Part shown: positions 1 to 9,404 of the stretch, one piece after another
How the letters are laid out: each line of letters begins with the position of its first letter
Position numbering within the stretch: position 1 is the stretch's first letter
Assembly: GCA_002501655.1 (NCBI GenBank)
Contig: DANY01000001.1
Coordinates: forward strand, 1 to 39,605
Direction of reading: 5' to 3'
Length of the DNA stretch: 39,605 nucleotides
DNA from: Methanoculleus sp. UBA303
Lineage (GTDB): Archaea; Halobacteriota; Methanomicrobia; Methanomicrobiales; Methanoculleaceae
Position numbers and translations under genes: made by a program
Notes under the pieces: model-generated
Seen by the model: the letters and a program-made list of their open reading frames with translations, nothing else
What the model was told of the DNA's origin: nothing
The model's database searches: none

Positions 1-916
1 TTCCCACGGTCCACTCCAGGGGGAGATTCCGGAGAAGAACCGGACGCGGCTCATCCCCAAATATCAGCCCGGGCACTGCCCCCGCCCCTACCAGAGTAGG
101 GGGACGGAGGGGAGCGCTCCGTGGGGGAGCGGACGAAGGCCAGATATGGTCGGTTATTTTGGAATCGATGCACTGGTAAACCCGATATATCACCGGGCGA
201 ACCGATCTCCGGCCCCATAACCGTAACGAAATACGAGAACGAAGCATCATACGGCTACTTCGCCGCTGTTGAAAAGCCGCTATCTCCGGAACACGACGAT
301 TACTTCATTGTTTACCATGGTGTCTTTGGGCCGGCCGTTCTCCTCGATCACACCGATGCACCGGAAGAGCTTATGCTCCGGAGTTACTTGCTCCGGGGCG
401 CCAGGCCGCTCGCGTCCTGTTCGTGAGCGGCAGAGGTGTGATCGGGCAAGGCACCACTAACCCGGAGATCCATCGCATAGACCGGGAAACTACTTGAAGC
501 GAAACCGGCACACCCCTACCCTCTCACACGAAACAGAATGTACGAAGCCGTGGAAGGCTTGGGCTGTTGAACCGCTGCGACTCCGAGCGCGCTGTTTCTC
601 CCGCCCGGTTCGTCCCAGGCACATCGCCTGCACGGCCCCGGCTCGAAGCCTGATGGCTTCTCAATCTCCGGACGTTGTCCGTCGCACCCTTCGGTCTTCT
701 CCCGCTCTGTTCCTTTGGAACGTCACCACTCGCACCTGGCGGGGCTCAAGCTCCGGCCGCTCGCTACGCTCCCGCCCGTCACTTCCTCAAACATTAATAT
801 CACCAGGAGGGAACATTATACTAGAATTTATCCATGAGCATACGGCCCGGCCCCGGAAAACGGCGGTGAGGGATCGGGGCTTGAGGGGCTGCAGGACAAA
901 TGGAGCTGTTTACACT
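1..916. other. Poorly coding leader region with many small hairpins
   Basis: No convincing gene is seen before lysS. The sequence has a short hairpin CCCCTAC/GTAGGGG (85-91 with 96-102), a 10-bp palindrome GGAGCGCTCC (111-120), and CGGTTAT/ATAACCG arms (151-157 and 217-223). From about 545 to 721 there is a chain of small perfect stem-loops: AAGCC/GGCTT (545-560), CAGGC/GCCTG (616-630), GAAGCC/GGCTTC (645-660), GGAC/GTCC (670-680) and GTTCC/GGAAC (709-721). The lysS frame stays open back to 494, but that stretch is rich in Arg, Ser and Pro and looks non-coding. TATA-like sequences near 795-803 and 814-823 probably serve lysS. Confidence 0.5.
121..426 (+). CDS. Doubtful small ORF, hypothetical
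   Basis: A 101-codon frame opening with GTG. Its middle part (roughly residues 35-90) has a protein-like composition with aromatic and acidic residues, including the stretch YGYFAAVEKP and DDYFIVYHGVFG. The N-terminal third and last ten residues look like random GC-rich translation. No family is recognised. It may be a remnant of a longer gene or spurious. A second overlapping frame (147-221) encodes a 24-residue peptide that is equally unsupported. Confidence 0.25.
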   Translation: MGERTKARYGRLFWNRCTGKPDISPGEPISGPITVTKYENEASYGYFAAVEKPLSPEHDDYFIVYHGVFGPAVLLDHTDAPEELMLRSYLLRGARPLASCS

Positions 917-2443
917 ATGAGCGATATGAATCATATCTGTTTTGATACGACAAAGATTGATAAGATACAGGAACTGCTCGAACGCGGGGTTATGGTCTAC
1001 CCCTACACCTTCGAGCGCAAGGATACCGTCGAGGAGATCAAGGACCGGTTCTCCGGTATCGGGCACGAGAAGAGCGAGGAAGAGGTCAGCATCGCAGGCC
1101 GCATCTACATTGTTCGCCAGCACGGCAAGACGATATTTGCTGATCTGGGGGACTCGAGCGGCAGGGTACAACTCTACCTCCGGAAGAACGACCTTGGCGA
1201 GGAGCAGTTCGACCTCTTCAGGCAGTACGTTGATGCCGGGGATATAATCGGTGTCGTCGGCCACGTCTTCAGGACGAAGATGGGCGAGATCACCGTCTGG
1301 GTCGACCGGTTCGAACTCCTCACCAAGTCGGTCTGCCCCCTCCCGGAGAAGTTTCACGGGCTCAAGAACGTCGAGACCCGCTACCGGCAGCGCTACCTCG
1401 ACCTGATCATGAACGAAGAGAGCCGCGAGACGTTCCGGACCCGGAGCAGGATCATATCGCTCCTGCGGCAGTTCCTCTTCGAGCGGGACTACCTGGAGTT
1501 CGAGACTCCCACCCTGCAGCCGATCTACGGCGGCGCAAACGCCCGGCCGTTCACCACCTACCACAACGCCCTCGACCAGAAACTCTACCTCCGGATCGCG
1601 CCGGAACTCTACCTCAAGCGTCTCGTCGTCGGCGGTTTCGACAAGGTCTTCGAGATAGCCAAGAACTTCAGGAACGAAGATATCGACACCAACCACAACC
1701 CCGAGTTCTCGATGGTGGAGATCTACGAGGCCTACCGGGACTACAACGACATGATGGACCTCACCGAGGAGCTCTTCTCACTCCTCGTGGAAAAGGTGCA
1801 CGGGAAAACCACGTGCTCGTTTGCTGGGCACGACCTGGACTTCGCCCGCCCCTGGCGCCGCCTCTCCATGGAGGAGGCGGTGCAGGAGTACGCCGGTATC
1901 GACATCCGGACTCACAGCGTGGAGGAACTCCGGACGTTCGGCCTTGAGCACTGCGTCGAGGGCTGCGAGAGTGCCACGACCCGGGGCGAGTACCTGGCGC
2001 TCTTCTTCGAGCACTTCGGTGAGAAGGAACTCATCCAGCCGACGTTCATCTACGACTTCCCCATCGAGAACTCGCCGCTGGCAAAGAAGCACCGGGAGAA
2101 GGATGGGCTGACGGAGCGGTTCGAACTCTTCATCGCCGGGATGGAGATGGCAAACGGCTTCTCGGAGTTGAACGACCCGCTCGACCAGAAGGCCCGGCTC
2201 GAACTCCAGGACGCCAAGCGTCGCCGTGGCGACCTTGAAGCACAGATGATCGACTACGACTTCATCAACGCGCTTGGCTACGGAATGCCCCCCACCGGCG
2301 GCGTCGGTATCGGCATCGACCGTCTGGTGATGCTCCTCACCGGCAAGGATTCGATCAAAGAAGTGCTCCTCTTCCCGCAGATGAAGACCATCGTCCCGGG
2401 GCCGAACGGGTCAGAAACGGGGGAGAGTGGCGGGGACGAGTGA
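917..2443 (+). CDS. lysS: Lysyl-tRNA synthetase, class II
   Basis: Charges tRNA-Lys with lysine in the cytoplasm. The 508-residue product has an N-terminal OB-fold anticodon-binding domain (about residues 55-160, including GRIYIVRQHGK and FADLGDSSGRVQLY). The class II catalytic core follows, with motif 1 around FLFERDYLEFETPTLQP, motif 2 FEIAKNFRNEDIDTNHNPEF and motif 3 GVGIGIDRLVMLLTGKDSI. Length and motif order match bacterial-type class II LysRS; some archaea use the unrelated class I enzyme instead. ATG 917 is chosen because homology-like sequence begins there, GGAG lies 8-9 nt upstream, and the 141 in-frame codons before it look non-coding. ATG 926 is an alternative. Confidence 0.95.
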   Translation: MSDMNHICFDTTKIDKIQELLERGVMVYPYTFERKDTVEEIKDRFSGIGHEKSEEEVSIAGRIYIVRQHGKTIFADLGDSSGRVQLYLRKNDLGEEQFDLFRQYVDAGDIIGVVGHVFRTKMGEITVWVDRFELLTKSVCPLPEKFHGLKNVETRYRQRYLDLIMNEESRETFRTRSRIISLLRQFLFERDYLEFETPTLQPIYGGANARPFTTYHNALDQKLYLRIAPELYLKRLVVGGFDKVFEIAKNFRNEDIDTNHNPEFSMVEIYEAYRDYNDMMDLTEELFSLLVEKVHGKTTCSFAGHDLDFARPWRRLSMEEAVQEYAGIDIRTHSVEELRTFGLEHCVEGCESATTRGEYLALFFEHFGEKELIQPTFIYDFPIENSPLAKKHREKDGLTERFELFIAGMEMANGFSELNDPLDQKARLELQDAKRRRGDLEAQMIDYDFINALGYGMPPTGGVGIGIDRLVMLLTGKDSIKEVLLFPQMKTIVPGPNGSETGESGGDE

Positions 2444-2462
2444 CCTGCCACTGTTTTTGCCC

Positions 2463-2657
2463 ATGAACGGACAAAATCGGGCCGCCATCCATCCCGGCAT
2501 AACGGTGGATATCGTGCTCAAACGTGATCAGCGAACCGGGAAGCGCACCCGGGGCATCGTCGCCGATATCCTGACGAACTCATCCTTTCACCCTCATGGG
2601 ATCAAGGTCCGGCTCCAGGACGGACAGGTCGGGCGGGTGCAGGAGATCATCGAGTAA
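2463..2657 (+). CDS. YwbE family protein (DUF2196)
   Basis: A 64-residue basic protein 19 bp after lysS, probably on the same transcript. It reads as a complete YwbE/DUF2196 domain: an N-terminal PGITVDIVLK strand, the characteristic DQRTGKRTRGIVADIL segment, then SSFHPHGIKVRLQDGQVGRV. The small beta-barrel is conserved in bacteria and methanogens and has been suggested to bind nucleic acid, but no role has been established that I know of. An in-frame upstream GTG at 2427 would overlap lysS; ATG 2463 gives the family's usual length. Confidence 0.9.
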   Translation: MNGQNRAAIHPGITVDIVLKRDQRTGKRTRGIVADILTNSSFHPHGIKVRLQDGQVGRVQEIIE

Positions 2658-2684
2658 GGCAGGCCTGCCACCTTCGCGCGGCTG

Positions 2685-4583
2685 TCACCTGCGACCCTCT
2701 CCGACCTTTCGGAGCGTGAACCGGACAGCCACGCCGCACTCCGGCTCTCCCGGAATCCGGTTATCCACCCATATTCTGCCGCCGTAACGCTCGATGAGCA
2801 TCCGGCAGATGTAGAGCCCGAGCCCGGCCCCGGTCAACTCACCCTCCCCTTTCTGGAAGCGGCGGAAGAGCTCCCTCTTCATCGCATCCGGGATTCCCGG
2901 CCCGTCATCCTCGACCGAGACCACGACCTCCTCCCCGCGCTCCTCGACCCGGACGGTGATCCCGACGGCGGGGCCGCCGAACTTGGTGGCATTCCCGAGC
3001 AGGTTCGCAAAGACCTGGGGCAGGAGGTCATCGGCGAGGACGGTGACCGGGTGGCCCTCGTACTGAACCCGGCCCTCAAGGTGGTTCGCTACCTGTTCCC
3101 GGATCACCCCGTCGAGGTCCATCCACGTCAGTACCACCTCGCTCTCCCGGGCCTTCCGGAGGGTGGCGACGCAGCGGATGACATAGGAACTCTGATTGAG
3201 CCGGGAGAGCATCTTTTTGGCCATCTCCTGCTGTTCTCCCTCGAGCGCATCGGCGAGGAACTGCGTGTATCCAATAGCAACGGTGTTTGCGTTGTTGATG
3301 TCGTGAACCATGATGTCCAGATAGAGGTTTGCCGCCCGGCTGGACTCCTCAAGCTCGGCCGTCCGCTCTCGGACCTGGTCTTCGAGGTGGGTGCTGTACT
3401 GCCGTAACGTCTCCTCCGACTCGCGGAGGCGCCGGATATTCTCTTTGAGAGAGTCTACCATGATACCGATGCTCATCTCGAGACGGGTAAATTCCGATCC
3501 CGTGGATACCCGGATCCGGTGGTCGTGGTCCCCGCGGGCGATGGTGTTGACGTCGTCGACGATCTCCCGTATCGGCCGGGTGATCCGCCGTGAGACCGGA
3601 AATGCGATGCAGCAGGCGGCGAGACTCGCCAGAACCGCGAGGAGAGCGTGGCTAAACCGCATCTCCGCGAGCCGGGCGTCGAGAGGAGCGGTACTGTAGG
3701 TCAGTTCCACGACCCGGCTCGCGTCTGAGGGGTGGTCGGGAACGGAGAGGTCGACAAGGATGTACCGGGTGATCGTGCCGGCGGTCGAGTTCGGCAGCGT
3801 CCGGTCCTGCTTCTCCTCAAAGACTGCCCGGGCAATAGGGTTGATGGCGGCCGGATCGGTCGGGCTCTCCGAATCGGTCACGTTGATGAGCCTCCCGTAG
3901 CAGTCGAAGATCCGGATCCCCTCGAGCGCCGGGTTCAACCGCATCAGAGCCGCTTTGAGTGTCTGGTATTGCGGATCGAACCGGTCAGTCTCGGCTGCAC
4001 TGCAGACGAGCCCGAGCTCGAAGAGATAGCGGTGGTCGGGAGAGGGCAGATACGCATATTTCCTCAACAATCCGCTCGCCGGCTCCGCCACAACCCGGTC
4101 CGCCGCGAATGTATCCCCGAGCCGGATCTTCGTTATCCGGTCATAAAAATAGGGAATCTGCCTGAAGTCCAGGCCGAGGTCCGGCGGGTAAGTGGTGTAC
4201 TCGACGACGCCTGACGCGTTGATGATGTAGATCTCCATCTCCCCCCCAAGTTCTTCTCGAACGTGGGAGAGATCCATCTCCGCCGGGTTCCTTCCTGCGC
4301 GCTCGTACTCGGCGAGAACCGGACCGAATCCCTCCTCCATCCGGCGGTCCAGCGTTCCGTCGAAGAGTTTCAGGCCCGCGTCCATAAGCCGTATCGACTG
4401 GGTGACACTCTTCTCCGTCTGATCCCGGAGCAGGTCTTCCTCGGCGATCAGAGCCCCCTCGACCTGCCGGTAGTCCAGGGCCGAGATCACCCCTATCACC
4501 GGGAGCGTGATCATGATCATGACGAGCATCGGATGCGTACCAAAACGGCGATGCCTTTTACCACTGTCGTCTGTTGCCGTCAT
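2685..4583 (-). CDS. Membrane sensor histidine kinase (downstream paralogue)
   Basis: A 632-residue kinase. TM1 lies at about residues 19-38 (MLVMIMITLPVIGVIS). An extracytoplasmic Cache-like sensor of about 260 residues follows, then TM2 (HALLAVLASLAACCIAF), a HAMP linker and a coiled coil. The dimerisation box has the acceptor histidine at about residue 427 in IMVHDINNAN. The ATPase domain shows an N-box (NLLGNATKFGG), a G1 box (VEDDGPGIPD) and a G2 box (GAGLGLYICRM). The acceptor His is followed by DINN rather than the usual E-x-R-P. Its ATG overlaps the stop of the upstream kinase in ATGA, so translation is coupled. No receiver-domain protein lies nearby; the ligand is unknown. Confidence 0.9.
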   Translation of the reverse strand: MTATDDSGKRHRRFGTHPMLVMIMITLPVIGVISALDYRQVEGALIAEEDLLRDQTEKSVTQSIRLMDAGLKLFDGTLDRRMEEGFGPVLAEYERAGRNPAEMDLSHVREELGGEMEIYIINASGVVEYTTYPPDLGLDFRQIPYFYDRITKIRLGDTFAADRVVAEPASGLLRKYAYLPSPDHRYLFELGLVCSAAETDRFDPQYQTLKAALMRLNPALEGIRIFDCYGRLINVTDSESPTDPAAINPIARAVFEEKQDRTLPNSTAGTITRYILVDLSVPDHPSDASRVVELTYSTAPLDARLAEMRFSHALLAVLASLAACCIAFPVSRRITRPIREIVDDVNTIARGDHDHRIRVSTGSEFTRLEMSIGIMVDSLKENIRRLRESEETLRQYSTHLEDQVRERTAELEESSRAANLYLDIMVHDINNANTVAIGYTQFLADALEGEQQEMAKKMLSRLNQSSYVIRCVATLRKARESEVVLTWMDLDGVIREQVANHLEGRVQYEGHPVTVLADDLLPQVFANLLGNATKFGGPAVGITVRVEERGEEVVVSVEDDGPGIPDAMKRELFRRFQKGEGELTGAGLGLYICRMLIERYGGRIWVDNRIPGEPECGVAVRFTLRKVGEGRR

Positions 4584-6472
4584 GGACCGCCTCCCCCTCC
4601 AGCCTTCCTGAGTGTGAACCGGATAGCCACGCCGCACTCCGGCTCTCCCGGGACCCGCTCATCCGCCCAGATTCTCCCGCCGTAACGCTCAACGAGCATC
4701 CGGCAGATGTGGAGCCCGAACCCGGTCCCGGCAGTCCTGTGGGTACCCCGAACCAGCCGGTCGAAGAGCCACGGTTTTAGAGCATCCGGGATTCCCGGCC
4801 CGTCATCCTCGACCGAGACCACGACCTCCTCCCCGCGCTCCTCGACCCGGACGGCGATATCAACATCCGGTCCCCCGAACTTCTTCGCGTTCCCGATGAG
4901 GTTCGCAAAGACCTCGGAGAGGAGGTCGTCGGCGAGGACGGGGACCGTGGTGCCGGTGTAGGTTATCCTGGAGTCGAGAGAATGTTCGATCTCGCCTCTG
5001 ATGACCCGATCAAGGTCGACCACCCCGGGCGACGGCACGCCTCCCTGGAGGTGCTGGATGGTGCTGACGTTTCGCACGATCTCGATACTCTTCGTAAGTC
5101 CCATCTTCGCTTTCCGGAGTAACTCCGCCTCCGGCGCTCCCTCAAGGTCGGCAAGGAGGAGGTCAGAGTAGAGGTTTGCGACGTTGTTCGCGTTGTTGAT
5201 GTCGTGACTCATGATATCCAGGTAGAGTGTTGCCATCCGGTTTGACTCCTCAAGCTCGGCCGTCCGCTCCCTGACCTCTTCCTCGAGAATATGGCTGTGC
5301 CGGATGATCTCCTCCTCCGACTCCTGGAGTTTCCGGAGGGTCTCCTTTAAGGATGCGACCATCGCCGATACGCTCTCCCCGAGGTGCACGAACTCTTCGC
5401 CCCCGCTCACCCGTATGGGGTGGTCCTGATCACCGCGGGCGACGGTATCGACGTCCTCGACGAGGGTGCGTATCGGCCGCGTCAGAGAGTATGCAGCAAG
5501 AGCCGAGAGGCAGCTGATGCAGAAGATCGCGACGAGCAGGGCACTCACATGCCAGTCGTGCATTCCGGCAAGTTTTGCCTCAGCAGCCTTCGTGTCGTAG
5601 GTCAGTTCAACGACCATGCTCATATCCGATGCGTAATCACTGTCAGTCAGATTGATGAAGAGGCACCGAGTCAGTTCGCCTGCGGCAGCGTTCTCCACTT
5701 CTAGACAGGTCCTCTCCTGATACGCCTGCCGGACCAGGGACAGCCGACGGCCATCAGCAGGATGCGCCTCACCGGTGATCCGCGTGCCCAGGCAGTCAAA
5801 GACCCGGATCTCCCTGACGTCCGGGTTTTTGTCCACCAGTTCCCGGGCCATATCATGGTACTTCAGCGCCGTGCGATGCTGCTGGAACTCTGACTCTGCA
5901 AGGCCTAACTCAAAGAGGTAGCGGCGGTCGGGAGAGGGTAGATACGCGTACTTCCGGAGATCTCCGGTGGTGATCTCGGGGACGACCCTATCTGCCGAGA
6001 AGGCGCCATTGAGCCGGATCTCCGTTATCCGATCGTAGAAGTAGGGAATTTCCCGGAAATCGAGGCCGAGATCCGAAGGACAGGTGGTGTACTCGATGAC
6101 GCCGCTCTCGTTGATGATATAGAGGTCCATCTCGCCCCCGAGTTGCTGCTTGACCCCATGAAGGTCCATCTCCGCCGGGTCCCTTCCCGCCCGCTCGTAC
6201 TCCGCGATAAACAGGCCGAACCCCTCCCGCATATCGTGGTTTAAGGTGTTGTCGAAGAGTTTTAACCCCGTGTCCACCAGATTCATTGAGAGGATGATGC
6301 CGGACTCGGTCTGGTCCTGGAACTCTTCGGCGTTTGTATCCAGCTCCTGTCTGACTCCCACATAGTCGATGAGCGAGAACAGGCAGACGACGGGGGCCAC
6401 CGCGAGCAGTATGCCAAGCAGGAGGTAGACTGTGAGCGAGAGCGACGGTCGCGTCGATCGCTTCGCCATCAT
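4580..6472 (-). CDS. Membrane sensor histidine kinase (upstream paralogue)
   Basis: A 630-residue kinase with the same architecture as its downstream neighbour, so the pair is a tandem duplication. TM1 is near residues 12-32 (VYLLLGILLAVAPVVCLF), followed by an extracytoplasmic Cache-like domain sharing long stretches with the paralogue (for example LGLDFREIPYFYDRIT, and KYAYLPSPDRRYLFELGL). TM2 is near WHVSALLVAIFCISCLSAL, then HAMP. The acceptor box is IMSHDINNANN (His about residue 423) and the ATPase boxes are NLIGNAKKFGG, VEDDGPGIPD and GTGFGLHICRM. Sensor segments outside these blocks differ, including the region around FQQHRTALKYHD, which suggests different signals. A second Met follows the first; either could start translation. 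Confidence 0.9.
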   Translation of the reverse strand: MMAKRSTRPSLSLTVYLLLGILLAVAPVVCLFSLIDYVGVRQELDTNAEEFQDQTESGIILSMNLVDTGLKLFDNTLNHDMREGFGLFIAEYERAGRDPAEMDLHGVKQQLGGEMDLYIINESGVIEYTTCPSDLGLDFREIPYFYDRITEIRLNGAFSADRVVPEITTGDLRKYAYLPSPDRRYLFELGLAESEFQQHRTALKYHDMARELVDKNPDVREIRVFDCLGTRITGEAHPADGRRLSLVRQAYQERTCLEVENAAAGELTRCLFINLTDSDYASDMSMVVELTYDTKAAEAKLAGMHDWHVSALLVAIFCISCLSALAAYSLTRPIRTLVEDVDTVARGDQDHPIRVSGGEEFVHLGESVSAMVASLKETLRKLQESEEEIIRHSHILEEEVRERTAELEESNRMATLYLDIMSHDINNANNVANLYSDLLLADLEGAPEAELLRKAKMGLTKSIEIVRNVSTIQHLQGGVPSPGVVDLDRVIRGEIEHSLDSRITYTGTTVPVLADDLLSEVFANLIGNAKKFGGPDVDIAVRVEERGEEVVVSVEDDGPGIPDALKPWLFDRLVRGTHRTAGTGFGLHICRMLVERYGGRIWADERVPGEPECGVAIRFTLRKAGGGGGP

Positions 6473-6590
6473 TCAGGTACCCTCGTCGCTCTTCATGCAC
6501 TACCCTCCCCGGGCAGGAATAGACTCTCAAAGAGGTGTATATCTGTAGCTATTTAGCATGAACGATCTTAGCAGAGAATCACGGATTTAG

Positions 6591-6600
6591 GAAATATATT
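6591..6600 (-). promoter_or_regulatory. TATA box for the histidine kinase pair
   Basis: AATATATTTC on the minus strand in an AT-rich pocket. Initiation about 25 nt downstream (near 6568) would leave a leader of roughly 95 nt before ATG 6472. Confidence 0.45.
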
Positions 6601-6709
6601 GCACCAGAAAGCCCAAGGGGGAGCAGAAGCACGCTGATGCCGGTGAACAGCATCGAGGGCGAGAAGAGTTGCGGCGACGGCGCGCACAGGACGGGAAAGA
6701 AAGAGAATG

Positions 6710-6732
6710 CCGGGGCCGGGCAACGGCCCCGG
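6710..6732 (-). terminator. Hairpin terminator after the thermosome gene
   Basis: A perfect 9-bp GC stem (CCGGGGCCG with CGGCCCCGG, 5-nt loop) 30 bp past the thermosome stop. On the minus strand it is followed by a pyrimidine-rich run (TTCTCTTTCTTTCCC), consistent with transcription termination. Confidence 0.55.
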
Positions 6733-6761
6733 GTCATATCGTGCGGGATGGTACGGTGATC

Positions 6762-8432
6762 TTACATCGGGGGCATGCCCATGCCACCCATGCCGCCCAT
6801 GCCACCCATGCCGCCCATCTCGTCCATGCCGGGGCCACCCGCAGGTGCAGCGGACTTGGATGCGGCGATGACGTCGTCGATCCGGAGGATCATGACAGCG
6901 GCCTCGGCGGCACTGGAGACCGCCTGGGTCTTCACCCGCAGGGGCTCAATGACGCCGGCCTTGAGCATATCCCCGGAGACAGCGTTGAAGACGTCGAGTC
7001 CCATGTATTTCCCGTTCACGCCACCCTTCTCGTGGGCTGCACGGAGGGCGACGAGCATGTCGATCGGGTCAAGACCTGCGTTCTCGGCAAGCGTCCTCGG
7101 GATGATCTCGAGAGCGGTTGCGAACGCCTCGATGGCAAGCTGGGCGCGTCCGCCGATGGTTGCAGCATATTCGCGGAGCCGGAGCGAGAGCTCGATCTCG
7201 GGCGCACCGCCGCCGGCGACGAACTTCCTGTCCTCGACGGCAACGCTGACGACCCTGAGAGCGTCCTCGATGGCGCGGTCGAGTTCGGCGACGACATGCT
7301 CGGTGCCGCCGCGGATGATGATCGAGACCGCCTTCGGGTTATCGCACTCGGTGACGAAGATCATCTCTTCGCCAGAGACCTTCTTCTCCTCGACGTTGCC
7401 AGCCTTGCCGAGTTCCTCGGGGGCGATGGCGTCGATGGAGCTGACGACGGATCCACCGGTGGCACGAGCGAGTTTCTCCATGTCGCTCTTCTTGACACGC
7501 CGCACAGCAAAGATGCCTGCCTTTGCGAGGTAGTGCTGGGCGATGTCGTCGATGCCCTTCTGGCAGAAGAGAACGTTTGCGCCGCTTGCGATGATCTTGT
7601 CGACGATGCCCTTGATCATCCGCTCCTCTTCGTCGAGGAACATCTGGAGCTGGTCGGGGCTTGTTATGCTGATCTCGGCGTCGACCTCGGTCTTCTTGAA
7701 CTCGACGGCGGCGTTCAGGAGCAGGATCTTCGCGTCCTTGACGACGCGGGGCATGGCGGGGTGCACACGCTCCTTGTCGATGATCATGCCTTCGACGATC
7801 TCGGAGTCCTCGATGGATCCGCCGACCTTCTTCTCGACCTTCACGAACTCGGTGTCGACGGTGCCGTCGGCATCGGCGACCATCGTGATCGCCTTAACGA
7901 CGAGCTCGGTGAGCTTCTCCTTTGCGGCCTCGGCGCCCTTGCCGGTCATGGCGGTATCGGCGAGCTTCTTGAGCATCACCATGTCGTCGGGCCTGACGTC
8001 GACAGCGATCTCATCGAGGATGAGCTGCGCCTTATCGGCGGCCATGCGGTAGCCGTGGGCGATGACCGTGGGGTGCACATCCTGGTCGAGGAGATCCTCG
8101 GCCCGCTTCAGGAGCTCGCCTGCGATCACCACCGCGGTCGTGGTGCCGTCGCCGACCTCATCATCCTGGGTCTTTGCGATCTCGACCATCATCTTCGCGG
8201 CCGGGTGCTCGATATCCATCTCTTTTAAGATGGTCACACCGTCGTTTGTGATGACGACGTCGCCGATGGTGTCGACGAGCATCTTGTCCATGCCCTTAGG
8301 GCCGAGTGTTGTCCGTACAGCGCTTGCGACGGCCTTTGCGGCAGCGATATTGCCTGACTGTGCGTCACGACCACGGGTACGCTGGCTACCCTCTTTCAGA
8401 ATAAGGATTGGTTGTCCTCCAAGACTTGACAT
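6762..8432 (-). CDS. thsA: Thermosome subunit (group II chaperonin)
   Basis: ATP-driven folding chaperone of the cytoplasm that assembles into a double ring. The 556-residue product has the full chaperonin layout. Equatorial-domain motifs include [16 protein letters not shown] near residues 40-55 and the ATP-binding GDGTTTAVV. The apical domain has the helical protrusion region. The second equatorial half contains [11 protein letters not shown]. The C-terminus is a GGM repeat ([18 protein letters not shown]), typical of thermosome tails that project into the cavity. A GTG three codons earlier is possible, but ATG 8432 fits the usual [15 protein letters not shown] start. A good TATA box lies about 45-55 nt upstream. 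Confidence 0.97.
   Translation of the reverse strand: MSSLGGQPILILKEGSQRTRGRDAQSGNIAAAKAVASAVRTTLGPKGMDKMLVDTIGDVVITNDGVTILKEMDIEHPAAKMMVEIAKTQDDEVGDGTTTAVVIAGELLKRAEDLLDQDVHPTVIAHGYRMAADKAQLILDEIAVDVRPDDMVMLKKLADTAMTGKGAEAAKEKLTELVVKAITMVADADGTVDTEFVKVEKKVGGSIEDSEIVEGMIIDKERVHPAMPRVVKDAKILLLNAAVEFKKTEVDAEISITSPDQLQMFLDEEERMIKGIVDKIIASGANVLFCQKGIDDIAQHYLAKAGIFAVRRVKKSDMEKLARATGGSVVSSIDAIAPEELGKAGNVEEKKVSGEEMIFVTECDNPKAVSIIIRGGTEHVVAELDRAIEDALRVVSVAVEDRKFVAGGGAPEIELSLRLREYAATIGGRAQLAIEAFATALEIIPRTLAENAGLDPIDMLVALRAAHEKGGVNGKYMGLDVFNAVSGDMLKAGVIEPLRVKTQAVSSAAEAAVMILRIDDVIAASKSAAPAGGPGMDEMGGMGGMGGMGGMGMPPM
6777..6828 (-). repeat. Short tandem repeat encoding the GGM tail of the thermosome
   Basis: Four to five imperfect 12-nt units (alternating ATGCCACCC and ATGCCGCCC on the plus strand) encode the Gly-Gly-Met repeats. 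Such low-complexity DNA can change copy number by slippage without shifting the frame. Confidence 0.7.
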
Positions 8433-8473
8433 AGGTATCACCGTTGTTAAGCGATAGAAAGGTAGGTTTGTAG

Positions 8474-8487
8474 TTCTATATAAAACT
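8474..8487 (-). promoter_or_regulatory. TATA box of the thermosome gene
   Basis: A strong minus-strand TATA element (TTTTATATAGAA) in the 57-bp gap between the regulator stop (8490) and thermosome ATG (8432). Predicted initiation is near 8455, giving a leader of about 20-25 nt. It lies immediately after the stop codon of the upstream gene, so thsA probably has its own transcript. Confidence 0.7.
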
Positions 8488-8489
8488 AC

Positions 8490-9404
8490 TCACTCGGTCA
8501 TCATATCTATGAGTTCTGAGCCGTCTTCGAGGGTGTGGAGATGCTCTTCGCCGATAAGGAGGGTTTTGCCGATTTTTTTCTGCTTTTTATAATCCGTGAC
8601 GACGCACACAGCAAACGTCTTTGTGATCTGGGATATGTTGCCGATGAGGGAAGCGCGCTTTACGATCTTCTGGGAGGTGCCGTATGCCGCGAGGATTGTA
8701 TGCCGGTCAAAGAGCGCCAGCGCCTGGAACGGGGCCTGCCGCATCGCGTGGATCTCCATCCCCATCCGTTCAAGATTGATGAGAACGTCACCGGTCGCGG
8801 ATTCCGGAGATGCAGGGGGTTCGGGAGAGCGGTAGCCGATGAGCTCAATCGTCTCGACGAGCGGGGCATTGAAGAGTTCCTCAAGCCTGATAGCGACATC
8901 GAGCGTGGTGCCCATGCCGCTCTCGTACTTGCTGATAGTCCGGCGGGAGACCCCGAGGTGCGATGCGAGATCCCCAAGTGACATCCGGGAGCGCTCCCGC
9001 ACCTCCCGGAGGAGGTCGCCTTTGATCTTCACGTAGAGGCCGCCGGGGGATGCATAGACCATTGGCGAGAGCCCTTCCGCAAAGTAGTCGTAGAGTGTCT
9101 CGGGGTTGAGAGCAAAGAGCCCGTAGCGGATGTAGACAACTCCGCGCTCAAGTTCAGCATCGCGGGCTCGCTCTCCGACGATGAGAGGGGTGGCCTGGAG
9201 GTACCGGGCGATCAGGTTGAGGTCCCAGGCTATATCGGCGCTCACGCTATCGATGTGAGAGACGACTTTGATGATGACGAGGGTGTCGCCTTTCTTCGCG
9301 AGGAGGTCGAAGCTCCGCGGACGGATGTTGCATCGCTCCGAGACGTCGAAGTCCGCGAGGAGCATAATGCTGATGACCATCTGAGGAAGGCGATCCTGCG
9401 ACAT
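8490..9404 (-). CDS. XRE-type HTH transcriptional regulator, archaeal family
   Basis: A 304-residue protein. The N-terminal half (about residues 1-115) is an alpha/beta domain with LLAKKGDTLVIIKVVSHIDSV. A lambda-repressor-like HTH follows at about residues 125-180 (RERSRMSLGDLASHLGVS, then RRTISKYESG). The C-terminal domain is of unknown fold and ends with GKTLLIGEEHLHTLEDGSE. This matches the conserved 'putative HTH-type transcriptional regulatory protein' family of euryarchaea, whose targets are unknown to me. The frame stays open far upstream into tiaS antisense, but ATG 9404 is the family-consistent start. It lies just upstream of the thermosome and is divergent from tiaS across only 48 bp. 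Confidence 0.85.
   Translation of the reverse strand: MSQDRLPQMVISIMLLADFDVSERCNIRPRSFDLLAKKGDTLVIIKVVSHIDSVSADIAWDLNLIARYLQATPLIVGERARDAELERGVVYIRYGLFALNPETLYDYFAEGLSPMVYASPGGLYVKIKGDLLREVRERSRMSLGDLASHLGVSRRTISKYESGMGTTLDVAIRLEELFNAPLVETIELIGYRSPEPPASPESATGDVLINLERMGMEIHAMRQAPFQALALFDRHTILAAYGTSQKIVKRASLIGNISQITKTFAVCVVTDYKKQKKIGKTLLIGEEHLHTLEDGSELIDMMTE

Larger units (their letters stand above)
6473..6761. other. Intergenic region between histidine kinase start and thermosome end
   Basis: About 290 bp without a gene. It contains the minus-strand promoter of the kinase pair (TATA-like AATATATTTC at 6591-6600, giving a leader near 95 nt) and, close to the thermosome stop, a strong terminator-like hairpin (6710-6732). 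Nothing else was recognised. Confidence 0.6.

Noticed and set aside
494..916. Extension of lysS upstream by 141 codons
   Set aside because: Composition is Arg/Ser/Pro-rich with no match to LysRS; the family start is at ATG 917 with GGAG upstream.
6669..8228. Long open frame antisense to the thermosome gene (519 codons)
   Set aside because: It is the mirror of a highly conserved chaperonin gene with strong codon bias; its translation is low-complexity (Asp/Leu/His-rich).
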